This document shows, piece by piece, positions 35,624 to 47,007 of a stretch of 50,389 nt of DNA. Made by a program: the position numbers and the translations under genes. The stretch is from positions 1 to 50,389 of the forward strand of contig LRSR01010612.1 in NCBI GenBank assembly GCA_001579985.1. The letters run 5' to 3'. The notes beneath the pieces are model-generated. The model was not told where the DNA came from and did no database searches. It saw nothing but the letters and a program-made list of their open reading frames with translations. The stretch is from Hypsibius dujardini. Its lineage: Eukaryota > Tardigrada > Eutardigrada > Parachela > Hypsibiidae. Positions within the stretch are counted from its first letter, which is position 1, and each line of letters starts with the position of its first letter.

Positions 35624-36252
35624 GCTCAAATCCTCGATACATGATGTTGAGCAAACCACTGGCCCAGTTGCAGTATCTGTACTCGGAATGCATGATCTGA
35701 AAGGCCATCCGCTTTAAATGGAGTCCGGTGGCGTTGGGCGCCCATCTGACTATCCAGGCGATATGCCAAGGCAGGCAAAAGGAATATTCATTGTAGGTGT
35801 TGTTGAGGCTTTGCACAAGATTGTTCCCGTCGTAGACGATATGACGCACGTGACCCCCCAAAAAACCACGTAAATGCGGAACCTCTACGTTCGTGTACGC
35901 TATCTTGTGAGGTCGTTGCATCCGCTTCCACGTCCACCCGAGCGTGGAATGTAGCACAAAGCAATGCTTGTCGACCAGGACTATGAAGTTGGTTTCCGGT
36001 AGGAGAAGGACGTGCTTCCAAAAACGACAAACCCTGTCGGGGAAATAGTGTGTCTGGTGAGAAGATTCAAAAGTAGTGCCAGGTGAGCAATCCAACCTTA
36101 CAAGCCATTGGCGTTGAACGATTGAAAGATAAAATTAAATCCCCACGTATAATATATTAAATATAGTGTTTAAATTAAAATTAAATATTAAAGTTATATA
36201 AGTCCACCAACGAAGTTTATTCAGCCAAAACGTGAGCTTATTTATAAGAAAA

Positions 36253-36470
36253 GTTAATGGTGTGGCCATAGCTATGGGAGTAAAGATAAAAGTGGGCGTT
36301 TTGGTTTTTCACTCCGCACTCGATCGGGAAATGTCCATTATATAGGGTTTGAACTATTTTTGTGATGAAGAAATATGAAGAATTCTAAAAACTCAATCCT
36401 TATATTATCGAGTCTGAAGTGATTGGTCAGCACCGGAAAATAGAAAAGGGGAGGGACTTGTATACAGTAA
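36253..36470. mobile_element. second, partial copy of the 35-kb insertion element
   Basis: About 210 bases match 35308-35515 in the same orientation, sharing ATGGTGTGGCCATAGC, GGGCGTTTT(A/G)GTTTTTCA and GGTCA(A/G)CACCGGAAAATA. It lies in intron 1 of F-box-like copy 2 and is itself interrupted by a hairpin element at its right end. Confidence 0.75.
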
Positions 36471-36473
36471 AAA

Positions 36474-36589
36474 TCCTGATATTTTGCGTACGTCACAGAC
36501 GCGTTTGAACACGTTTGCCCCATAACGAAACTGTTCCGAAACAAGGCACGAAATAGAAACGCGTCTGTGACGTACGCAAAATATCAGGA
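36474..36589. mobile_element. miniature hairpin element, 33-bp perfect inverted repeats
   Basis: The arms 36474-36506 and 36557-36589 are perfect reverse complements (ends TCCTGATATTTTGCG / CGCAAAATATCAGGA) around a 50-base loop. It is inserted at the end of the partial element copy, where similar TATACA words flank both sides. Confidence 0.9.
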
Positions 36590-37014
36590 CTTATACATTA
36601 GTCTAATTTTAAGCCGCAAAAAAAGGACGCTGGAGAGGGAAATTTGCCGCTCAAGGGGTTGAGACCTTCGCGCGCTCGTGGTTCTTATTAGAGCTAAACA
36701 ATGAATGAAATTCTAAACATCGTTCTTTTAATCACTCCACTGAAAAAATTCTAAACTTGTGACAGTCGTTCTCGTGTGCGATACGGACGACGATAATGAA
36801 TCAATAATCAATCACTCCGTCCACTCAAAGCATACTTTCGTAGGCGAATACGAGTAGGCAGATCAAGGTGCGTGAAGACCTCCGACAGGGTCTCCCGTGG
36901 CAAGTCCTTGATCGCTTGACAGTCTTCCTGGAGCGCAGGTTCTTGTCTCACCTCCGTCTCTTCAGTCCACGAACGGAGGCAGCGTCTCTTGCCAGGTGGC
37001 GGCGTTGATGTCAT

Positions 37015-37826
37015 TTTCACACTCGCTTGCCCAAAACTCCCGATCCTCGCGAGTAACGCACAACTTATATGACACAACACAAGTCTAACTGACAGTTTTG
37101 AATTTGAAAACGGGAATTGTAAGAAATAAGCTTAATCAATTTACGCTCTCCCTGTCAACGGATGTAGACATTGTATAGGCCCGCTTTGGGGTAAGTGCTC
37201 AATAAAGCGGCCTGTTCCACACACGACGTTTCGACGCATTCACGTTTGGACGCATTCGCATTGCAGCGATTATTTCGCTAATTCAAACTCGCTAATCTCC
37301 CTGGTTTTGAAACAAATTTCTCGCTTATCTTCAAAACCAGGTAGATTAGCGAGTTTTAATTAGCGAAATAATCGCTGGAAATAAGCGAACTTTGAATACC
37401 CTTACTGTTCACAGCTGACACTTCACACTTTACACTTTTACCGTTTCACGGCCACAATTTCTTTTGTGTCAGCAAGGCAGCTATCGTCGTCATCGGATTC
37501 CCTTTTGTTCCTCCTCCGGCAATCACTCATGCACTTTTCCTGAATGTGATAATTGGGCTTACAGTGTTCCGAGTGGGGTGCGGCATGGGCATTATTTTAC
37601 TGCAGAGTCAGCTCAGCAGCACGACGCACTATATAGCCGTGTTTTTTTCGCCGAATCTACTGATTTGAGACGGGTGTGATAGAAACAGGGCATTCGAATC
37701 AGTACGGCAAACGTTGTAGTTGCTTAATTTCTATTCGACCCTCATGATATTTCCATTGTCATTCGTTTTGCCGCACACATCCTCAGTCGCTAATTTGAAT
37801 TTTGAAATTTCGATTCCTTGATTACA
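37015..37826. other. divergent intergenic, F-box-like copy 2 / helicase-exonuclease gene
   Basis: It contains the foldback element 37264-37377 and otherwise unique sequence. An unsupported 71-codon frame at 37464-37679 has no family signature. The promoter of the fusion gene presumably lies at the right end. Confidence 0.5.
37264..37377. mobile_element. small foldback element, 48-bp arms
   Basis: The arms 37264-37311 and 37330-37377 are reverse complements with two mismatches (CAGCGATTATTTCGCTAATT ... CTGGTTTTGAA) around an 18-base loop. No coding content is present. Confidence 0.9.
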
Positions 37827-40800
37827 ATGCCGTCGAAGAAGTCACGCGGGAGTGGGAACAGTGGATGGGTGGCTGATAGAAATGAAGTTTCTGGAAGAAT
37901 AATGAAAGATGGCTGCAGGTTGGTTTATTCTTTGGTTGACTTGAATGACATTGAGAAAATCCACTTCCTGATCCTGGTTGATTGGTTGATTTTTTGTTTT
38001 GAGAGGAAGGCTACTAGTACAGCAATGAGCAAAGCACATATATTAAATATTGGTAGTACTAGTATTTTATATTTACATAATTTAGTATGAAGTATCCACT
38101 GTGGTGCACTGGCACTTGTACTCATTTATTGTTGTTGTCTATCTATCCTGCTTTGTGTTAGCTTCTGCGGCCAAGCACACTCGGAATTCCTGGTGAAATG
38201 TGTCAAAAATGGATGCGGAAAATGGTTTTGCAACGGCAGCACTGATAGCAATGGTCAATCCGGTCCGAAAGAGAGGTTGGTCAGTAAATCAGCCGCATCG
38301 GTGTTGGAGGTAGTATTTTATTTAATTACATCTCTAAATAATTGTAGTATTTTCAATCGCCCACAAACAAACAATATTCCATTTGCAAAAAACAAATTTA
38401 AATCAGCAAAGTATACATGAACATTTAAAAGCTTTTTGTCATTTGAAGTCACTGGGGGTATATTTTACAAGTTTGTTTGCAAATTCTCGCAGAAAAATAA
38501 GATGTAAGCAAGTTATAAAGTAAGTCCATGGGATAAGACCTATTTCTTTGATTTCATTATTTTTTATTTCGTCTACAGTCATATTATCAGTCATTTACGG
38601 ATTTCACGCCATCGCGAGATTGCCGTGCCGAGCTGTCCGACCGAAACAGGAGACTACCAGCTGTTTTATTTCTGCTGTATGTTATGTGACCGTAACGATT
38701 CCTTCGACATGGGAATGGAAACCACCGGTGACGGGCGAAACGCCAGCAAGCACCTTTGTCGACAAGACGCGCTGGAACTGGGGAAGTTCTGCCGGGAGGG
38801 ACGTTGGGTCCCCTTTGTCGATGTGCATCATCGCTCGCTGAAATGTTTCAACGAAAATATTGTCAAGGTACTTCAAGGCATGCCTGTCTATCTGACTGTC
38901 TGTCTGTTTGTCCGTCTGTCTGTCTGTCTGTCTGCCTGCCTGCTGCCTGTCTGTCTGTCTGTCTGTCTGCCAATTTGTTTGCCTGTGTATCTGTCTGTTT
39001 TTCTGTCTGTCTGATTATCTATGGATTCATATTCCTGTTTATCAGTATGACTTGTGTGCTCCGTGTCTGGCTACCTGTTAAGCAGTCAATGAAACATTCT
39101 ATTCTAGTCCTGAAATGGTTTGTTTTTCCCCGTTTTAGGTGCCGGCGAAACATGATCAAGTTCATTTGAAACGCATGTCTCACGAAGATATTGCCGCAGT
39201 TGAGAGATCCTGGCTTTTGCAAGCCAAAGGGCTCGCTAATATTGACTTGGTATTTGGTAGACTTCTGATGCTTGTCTGTTTTCCCGGTTTTGCTTGTCAA
39301 TCTCTCAGCTTGTCGGTTTCCCTGTTTGTGTTTTTACCTGCCTGGTTATATCTCTGTCTGTTCATCTGTTCATATGCCTTCCTGCTTGCGTGTTCTTCTG
39401 TCCTCTATTGTGCGTCTTTGTCTGCCCCCTAAATATATGTCTTGTCTGTCTGTCTGTTTGTCCGTCTGTCTGCCGGCGTGCATTTTTTTCAGTCACGCGG
39501 CTGCTTAGCTGATTATATGTTTCTCTTCTAATCTAATGACAGCGTGCAGCTAGCGCACAGCCTTGGATTGACTTTGAGACGGTGGAACAATATCGCGATC
39601 ACTTCTCCGCCCTGGTCCGTCTGGAGTGTAAGATGGAGGAAGCCGACAGCCTGGCCATCCCTATCCTCGAAGACATTCGCATCACCCGCATGGAGCTCTA
39701 TCCCAATTCTCCCGCTGTGGCGTGGTTCGAATTTGAGACGCGCTCGCAGGTCCACCAGAAGGCCCTGGGGAAGGGTCAGCGCGTGCTGGTCAACTTGGAG
39801 TACGACAACTGCGTCGTCGCCAACGCCGGCTCAGTAGCATCGCTGTACCCGCGTAATGGATCCGTTGTCGTTTGTGTGAAATTCAGCGAACGGACAGTCC
39901 GTCGGGAGCAGCTAGTGGACGCCGTGGCGGTGGGCATTGAGATTTCCTTCCAGGTATGCGTTAATTGTCGTTCACGGATTAAAAGATAACTATACCCTAT
40001 TTACGTAGTCGACCATTGATTTAAACAACATTAATATTTCCAGGATACAATGTATCGGCGATGGCTCATTGCGCTGGCTGCCTTTGCCGCCGATGGAGTT
40101 GCTGATAAGAAATTACGAGGCTTCATTTTAGGCCAACCGGTTGGAGGAGAGCTGGATGCTTTGGGTCCCTCGTCGAGCGAATCGTCCAAGAAGAGGGGCG
40201 GATCAGCGTCGAAGAAGAAGGTGCAGCCACAAAAAGCGATGAAACCGGCTAAATTGCCACTGGAACTCTTTCCCGTGCCTAATCAGGGCTTGATGAATGA
40301 ACACCAGACAGCCGCGGTGCAAATGGCGATGTCGTCTACATTGTCTTTGATTCAGGTACGTGTAGTCAGACATTTAGTTAGGTAAAGCGACAGGGGAAGA
40401 CATTCAGGCAGGGAGACGAGATAGACAGTCAAACAGACAAGTGGGCAGGGAGGCAATCATTCAGATTTAGATGCAGAGAGATAGGCAGAGGTATTCAGGC
40501 AGATCGACAGTGCCTAATATGTGCCTAGGCAGACACACTGATAGGCAGAAAAACAGATGGCTAGATAAAGAGACAGAGAGACAGGCATACAAACAGACAG
40601 ACAGACAGACAAAGGCAGGTGGGCATAAGCATATCAGAAAGACAGAGAGACAAAGAAACGAATTAAAAATAATACTACTTAATTGCTCTATGCTTGCTTC
40701 TCAATGCAGGGACCGCCCGGCACTGGGAAGACGCACACAATCGTGGCCATCGTGTACAACATCCTCAAACGGAATCCGCGCTGCCAAGTCCTCTGCTGTG

Positions 40801-43800
40801 CACCCAGTAACGACCCCACCGACCATTTGGCTGTTCAGCTGGCTGCATCCGGTATGAGCGTCTTACGTGTTCATTCACAACGAATTCAAACGGAGCAGCT
40901 GAAAAAGAATGTGAAGGTTTTGACCCTGCGATACAAGTTGGAGCTGATCTTTGGACTAGACTTCGAAAATTCGGAAGACTATGACGCTCAAGCGGTGGAC
41001 CAGGCAACCTATGACATCATTGGGCAGTCACAAGTCATATGCACTACTTGCAACGTTAGTCTGTCTTTCTTTCTGTCTGTGTGTGTCTGTGTGTCTGTTT
41101 GTCTGCCGACCTGACTCTATTCGCTTGGCTGCTGGTCGGTCATTGTCAGTTCACTTGTCTGTCTGTATGCCTGGATGCCTGATTATCTGTCTGTTTTTTA
41201 CGGCCGACTTAGTATATTTGTTTTCAGTACTCGTATGTTTCTGTTGTACCCGTCTTTCTTCATATATGCCTGTGTTTTGCTGCTTGTCCTATAGTTATGT
41301 TTTGCCTTTCTGTGTATAGTCTATAACTTGGATTTTTTTAGAACCCTGTTTAAGCTGACTGACACATTGTTCATCGGTTGTTCTGGCATTGTGTTTATAA
41401 TACTGTTGTTGTGCTGCAGACGGCAGCCGCTCGTTCTCTCTTCGAATCGGACTTTCCTTTTGTCATCATCGACGAGGCGACCCAAGCCACTGAAGCCGAC
41501 ATCATGATCCCCATCACGAAAGGATGCCAAAAGCTTGTCCTGATCGGCGACGAGAAGCAACTCGGTGTGCTTGGAAAGTTCCGAGAACTTGAAAAGACGA
41601 ATCAGTGCTGGTCAATGTTTGAGCGCCTGTTGGAACTGCAGCAAGCACCTCGTGTCATGCTGACAGTTCAGTACCGGATGCACCCGGAGATTTGCCGGCC
41701 GGCTTCACTTGTCATGTATGAGGGACTCTTGACGAGTGGTCCTGATGTTGCAGGTTCGCCTCTGATTTTGTGTGTCTTTGTGCCTGTCTGCCTGTCTTTG
41801 TGCCTGCCTGCGTTCTTGTCTCTTGGTTTATCTGTCTCTTGGTCTACCAGTCTGTTTGTTTGGCTCGCTGGCTATTTGTCTGTCTCTGCTTGTCTTTGTT
41901 CCGTTCTTTTTGTCTTTTATGTGTCTGGCTGCCTGTCTACTTGTCTGGTTGTTTGTATGTTTTATCTAACCTTTTATGTATCTGTCTGTTTGCCTTTTGG
42001 GCATTCCTTTCTACCTACTTGTCTAACAGTTTACGAATCCATCTTTTTGTCTACGCACTTTTCAGCTTCACGTGCGTCTAAGACACTCCATTTTCTAAAC
42101 CGCACTCAGACAGTGATGATTGATACCTCCAAATTTCACGAGCAGGCTTCCGATGGCGTTTCCTTCCTCAACGTCCACGAAGCGGTGGTCGTCGCTCTCT
42201 GCTTGGCGAACTTGATTCATCATGGCGGAGTCAAGCCGGCAGACATCGGAGTAATCACATTTTATAACGGCCAGAAGGATCACTTGAAGAAGCAAGTGGA
42301 GAAGCATGATTGTATCCATTTAATGCTGCTTAAGGTAGGGAAGCTCAGTGCTTACTCTTGCATTCGATGGCACCAAATCAAATATTCTGCCTGGTTACCT
42401 CTCTGTCTGCTTACCCGCCCACAATAGTCTTGCTGTGTTCTGTCTGACCTGGCTCTTGGTTTTCTGATTTGTCTCACAAATGTAGTACTTTCGTCAGTTT
42501 CAATTTGATCAACGTGTTTCAGGAGATGATGATCGATAGTGTCGACGCCTTCCAGGGCCGCGAGAAAGACTACATCATCCTGTCATGCGTCCGCTCCGGC
42601 CACGTCAAGAGCACCTCGGTCGGTTTCCTCGCCGATGAACGGCGTCTCAACGTCGCCTTGACTCGTGCCAGAAAAGGTGTCATCATTGTGGGCAATAGAG
42701 GTAAATTATTAATTAGTTAATTAATTTTTAAATATTTTTGTCAATTGTGTAATAACCATAAATATCGAGTATAATTATAATATAATATAATATTCGTCTG
42801 CCGTACCAATAGGAAATAGAATATTAAGAACTATAAAATTAATAATAATAATTTTATGACTTGGTTAATTAACTATTAGCTTAACAATTTTGGTAAGCAA
42901 TTAAATTAATTGTAGGTCTGCTGGAGAAGTGCGAAATTTGGCGTCGTTTCCTCGAATATTACCCGCTCATCACGGAGAAGTCCGCCCTGTGTGGTCTCGG
43001 TGTGCGTGACGTCCGGCACTTACGTTGCGTTTACTGCGATGACTACCGTCTTCGGAGCGTCGCCATCCCGGCTAAGACAATGACCTTTTCCAATTCGACC
43101 AAAGGTATGCACACCGTGGACGACGTGGAGGCGTCCATGGGTGCGATGCATATTTCCGCGCCGCGAAAGATCTACCAGCCGTCACTCGGACTGGATGGAG
43201 GGAAGAAGAAGCCGTGGAAGACACCACAGAACCTTCGTCGCGCGGGTCGCCCTCACGCTGGAGCAACCGACGTTTCTCCCGATGAATTAGTCCAGTACAT
43301 GACCGGGTGGTCGACTAAGGATCTGCATCAGGCGCTGGGAGAGTATGCAATGTCCATGGTGGAGCTGAAGGCGAGGGGATACCCGTTTGTCTACAAAGGT
43401 CGGCGGTGTGACTGTTACTTTACTACCATTGACATGTCTACTTATCCTAATGTCTGTCGATCTGCAGACTGTCATCATGACTGTGTTTGAATCTGCCTGT
43501 TTCCCTGCCTGACTGTCACTCTGTCTACCACTCTCATTTACCTTAATGGCTAGCTTCGTTGGCATGTCTGCTTGTTTGTCTGTCTGTCTGCATGTTGTTT
43601 TGTACACATTTTTTTATATCTGTTTACTGTTTGTTTGTTTATTTGTCTGTCTGGTTAATTTTGTGCATGCTCTCTGACAGTCTGACTTTTTCTCTGTCGG
43701 AATGCATGTCTTCCCTCTCTCTCTCTTATCACTATGTCTGTCTGTTTGTCTGTCTGTCTGTCTATCTCTCGGTCTGTGTATCCATCTGTTTGTCTGACCG

Positions 43801-44796
43801 AGTGTTTGTTTGCCTTTATCGTACAGCCCAGGACCCCATCCCAGACGACCGTCTCCTCTTCCTCGCCCAGTCCAGCAAAATCGACTCCCGTGACATGACT
43901 GCGCCTGTTCGCACATGCGAACGTTGCCAGAAGACGTTCCACGTCACCCCGACCGGACACTACGTCACGCGGGAGCAGTGCCGTTACCACACCGGTAAAC
44001 GTTCCAAACCGTGCTGCAAGGGCGAGCTCCACCCGCGTACCGGCTGTGTCACCGCGCCCGGCCATGTCAGCAAGACCTTCACCTCCATGCGGGATTTCGT
44101 CTCCACCAAATTTGCTGCACAAGGTAGAAAATCGATTCATTTTGCAACTCATATGGTTCAGGCACATCAAAAATTCCGAGGCAAAAATACTTTCGAGATT
44201 CCAGTTTCTTGATTATTGCTGTGAGATTTTCGTATTCATTTCAGACAAAATTGCCATGCCACGTTCGCCCAATATTCTCGCCATGGATTGCGAGATGCTG
44301 TACACGCTGGGCGGCTACGAAGTGGGCCGGGTGACGCTGGTGGACCACCGGCTGCAGACCGTCTACGACTGTTTCGTTCTGCCGCAGAGTATGGTCATTG
44401 ACTACAACACCCGCTTCAGCGGCCTGACAGAGGCGTGCTACCTTGGGCCAGAGTACCGGGGTGTGCCGGTCAAGTGTCTGGCGGATGTGCATCGGGACTT
44501 GATCGGGAGGGTCATCCATGAGGAGACCATTTTGGTTGGGCACTCATTAGAGAGTGATCTGATTTGTCTGAAGATGATTCATCATTGGGTGGTGGACACT
44601 TCGTGGGTGTTTCAAATGGTCGGGAAAGGGAGAAGCTCGTACACGCCGAGTAAGCGCTTATGTTTTTGAAAATAAGACAAGCAGGCAGGTAGACGAAGAA
44701 GCAAATTAGCAGACAGATTGTCCAGTCTAGAGGTATCTCTGTGCGGGCAGAGAGACGAACATGGACAGACAGACAGGCCGGCCGGCAAACAGACAT

Positions 44797-44853
<57 letters not shown>

Positions 44854-45234
44854 AAGGCAATCGGACAACCCGACAACCAGACAGATAAGTAGATGGAGCA
44901 AAATATATGCATTGAGGCGGGCAGACATGTGTCCCAGATGTAAAGATATGGGCAGTCAGTCAAGCTGGCAGCAAACCGACAGACTTGCATTCGAAAAGAC
45001 ACATATTGGAACCAAGATATACACTTCAAGTTAAAGCAATTTTCATGAGATGTCTGAACCCGTCCCAGATGCATCTTCATCTATCATGTAGGTCTGCGTT
45101 CCTTGATGTTGGATCACTTGCAGAAGACCATCCAAGCCGGCACTGATGGTCACGACAGTTCGGAGGACGCTGCGGCTTGCATGGAGTTGATGCTGTGGAA
45201 CATTGGTAGAGAGAATTTTGTTCGCGGCGGATGA
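37827..45234 (+). CDS. UPF1-like SF1 RNA helicase fused to REXO1-type DEDDh exonuclease, 14 exons, 1260 aa
   Basis: Exons are 37827-37918, 38162-38275, 38579-38867, 39139-39249, 39543-39953, 40044-40355, 40710-41054, 41420-41753, 42066-42334, 42523-42700, 42916-43398, 43827-44123, 44245-44649 and 45092-45234. All phases join. Residues ~29-165 are a UPF1 CH zinc domain ([30 protein letters not shown]). The helicase core has GPPGTGKT (444-451), DEAT (576-579), GDEKQ (601-605), VQYRMHP (641-647), [10 protein letters not shown] (764-773) and ALTRAR (804-809). After a ~150-residue linker comes the REXO1 pattern: ELKARGYP, a Cys/His block ([17 protein letters not shown]), then D1093 and E1095 (MDCEM), D1183 (GHSLESDL) and H1234/D1239 (GHDSSED). 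UPF1 drives nonsense-mediated decay; REXO1-family enzymes degrade or trim RNA 3'-5'. Coupled unwinding and decay is inferred. Two separate transcripts remain possible but the junction lies inside one exon. Confidence 0.9.
38880..39020. repeat. CTGT array in fusion-gene intron 3
   Basis: A sense-polarity CTGT/CTGC tract follows the donor of exon 3. Similar tracts occupy introns 4, 7, 8 and 11 of this gene. Confidence 0.85.
43495..43805. repeat. degenerate CTGT tract in fusion-gene intron 11
   Basis: This is a tetranucleotide-derived sequence between the linker exon and the first exonuclease-side zinc-block exon. It gives false open frames through the intron. Confidence 0.85.
44750..44900. repeat. 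(CAGA)n array in fusion-gene intron 13
   Basis: A long pure CAGA core lies at about 44800-44851, in antisense polarity to the host gene, which mostly carries CTGT arrays. Confidence 0.9.
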
Positions 45235-46202
45235 ACTGATCACATTCGTACATGCATATTCCGTTCCCTTACTGGAAAGGCAAGCCGGTCTCATGTTTCT
45301 GCTGAAGCATGACTAGACAACTAATGACAAATTTTTGAACGAATTGTCTTGTTTTAATGATCCTGTTTCAGTTTATTTTGTCTGACGGGAACCTTTATTT
45401 AAATCCCTGCTGCCACACACTTTTGTGAAGCCCTATTTACTTTTTTGATACAATTTTTTTATATGAGATAAATGATCTTTGATTCATCTGCCTTTTATGT
45501 ACGCCATTTCAGCTTATTCGCCTGTAAATTTTTGGTAGATCAGTCGGTCTGTTTGCCCACCTGTTCTGTCGGCCTGTTTGTCTGTCTGTTGGTTTATTTT
45601 GTCTTTCTATCTGTATTTCCGTCTGTTTTTTATCCATCTGGTTGTCTGCCTGTCTTTCTGTTTTTTGATTCGTCTGGTTGTCTGTTTGCCTGTCTGTTTG
45701 TCTGTCTGCCTATTTTGTCTGCATGCCGGCCTGTCCATCTGTTCGCCTACCTGTTTTGTCTGCCTGCCTGCCAGCCTGTCTGTCTGTCTGTGTTTTTTTC
45801 AATCCGTCGGGTTGTGTTTGTTTGTCTCTTTATCTTTCAATCCCTTTTGTTGTCTGCCTGTTTTTCTGGTTGCCTGTTTTAAGCAGTTCATGATAAAGTC
45901 ATAAATTTGTGCAAGGGATGCGCTCAAAGTAGTTTAGAGGACTTAATACGAACGGAACTTTGGCTTTTCCGCTTGTTTCACATTTGTCCACATCACTTCA
46001 CCACACCAAAACGTCACATGCATTATGACAGTCTAAAATTGTCAGGAATACATAAAAGGAACAAAAACATTAATATTGAATTAAAATAATTCTAGCAAAA
46101 AAATTATGAGCACCGTTCCGTGCCGGAAAGACTGGGTAACCACAGAAGAAGGAGTCTCGGGTGGCAGGACCGGCAATTTTGGATATTTCATTTGTTGAGT
46201 TT
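45235..46202. other. convergent intergenic with CTGT tract
   Basis: This is the 3' region of the fusion gene followed by a degenerate CTGT/CTGC tract at about 45540-45885, then unique sequence up to the BET1 stop. No gene is seen. Confidence 0.6.
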
Positions 46203-47007
46203 TTACTTAAACCGAATGATAAAGTAAAGAAGGACGCAAACCACGAGAGCAAATCCCAGCAGCTTCCACGTCACCGAACCGTAACCGGCACGTTGGATCT
46301 TCTGTAGCCGTGCCATGGCACCGCCCAGGAAACCGGATGACGTGTCAAAGTCCGTGTCCTATACTTAGAAAAACGTAAAACATCACATGGCCGTAATTCT
46401 GGGTGACGGCTCAAACTTTGACCACCCCAATTTAGCTTCACTTCTGCCTGGATGAACGAAATAGCTCTAATTCCGACCGCCCACAATTAGAATACTTCAA
46501 ATTTCTCATTTCTATATTTTAAAATCGTAAATACGATCTACGAAATAACGCACCATTTCTCCGATCAGCCGATTCTGACTCCGGACTTCATTTCCGATAT
46601 CGATGGTCAGCTAGAGAAAAGAAGCATGGTTACGCTGCCGAATTCCATCATGGAAAGTGTCGATTGATTGTTGGTTATGTGGGAATATGGCCGTTCAATC
46701 CATCGTTTGATTGATCAGTTTGCGGTCCATGAATTATTCAGGAATATCCAATTGATTGATTTATTGATTGACGTCTTTTAATGTACTAAAATTTTGATTC
46801 AATTCTCACGGATTTCAGCTGAGATATTTTCTGCCCGAGATGATTTTTCATCCGCTCATTTTCCTCCTCCAGCATGGTGCGATTTCTGGCGGCCGAATTT
46901 CCATCGCCAAAGGAATTCGTGCTGCCTGAACGGAAAGACGGATAATTAATCAATCAACATGGCTTCAATTACAACTCCAAATTACCTTGTTTGACAGATC
47001 TGTGCAT
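46203..47007 (-). CDS. BET1: BET1 Qc-SNARE, 4 exons, 116 aa
   Basis: Exons are 47007-46986, 46925-46810, 46610-46554 and 46358-46203, all in phase. BET1 is a Qc-SNARE of ER-Golgi transport. It forms the fusion bundle with syntaxin-5, membrin or GS27, and Sec22b or Ykt6. The SNARE helix is clear: EEENERMKNHLGQKISQLKS, LTIDIGNEVRSQNRLIGEM, then DTDFDTSSGFLGGAM, with the zero-layer glutamine in the SQNRL segment. Residues about 93-113 form a hydrophobic tail anchor (LLGFALVVCVLLYFIIRF) ending in FK. Its length equals the human protein within two residues. The start codons of BET1 and RABGGTB are 337 bases apart and divergent. Confidence 0.94.

Larger units (their letters stand above)
34075..37014 (-). 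pseudogene. F-box-like gene copy 2, otherwise open but broken by a 545-bp insertion
   Basis: Minus-strand exons are 37014-36836, 36033-34714 (interrupted by an insertion at 35616-35072) and 34252-34075. The product begins with a basic segment (RRCLRSWTEETEVRQ) and an F-box-like motif (IKDLPRETLSEVFTHLDLP, residues about 38-57). A 300-residue region follows that I do not recognise, containing LLLPETNFIVLVDKHCF, HLRGFLGGHVRHIVYDG, YPADQLDWLDLNAR and, in the last exon, GDDLMRVARCLLDY. Without the insertion the parts join in frame as about 374 residues; with it, a stop falls at 35613-35615. F-box proteins are SCF ubiquitin-ligase substrate receptors, which is the inferred ancestral role. The paralogue at 26715-28398 lies in opposite orientation on the other side of Roquin. 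Confidence 0.72.

Noticed and set aside
37464-37679. 71-codon Cys/Ser-rich frame
   Set aside because: It has no zinc-finger spacing, no splice context and sits in divergent intergenic DNA.
38276-38309. Alternative end of fusion-gene exon 2 at 38309 (GAG before GTAGTA)
   Set aside because: It gives phase 0 and breaks the CH domain; the donor after 38275 joins in phase and recovers the SHIISHL zinc ligands.
43655-44170. 171-codon minus-strand frame
   Set aside because: It is antisense to a REXO1-like exon and runs into a CAGA repeat.
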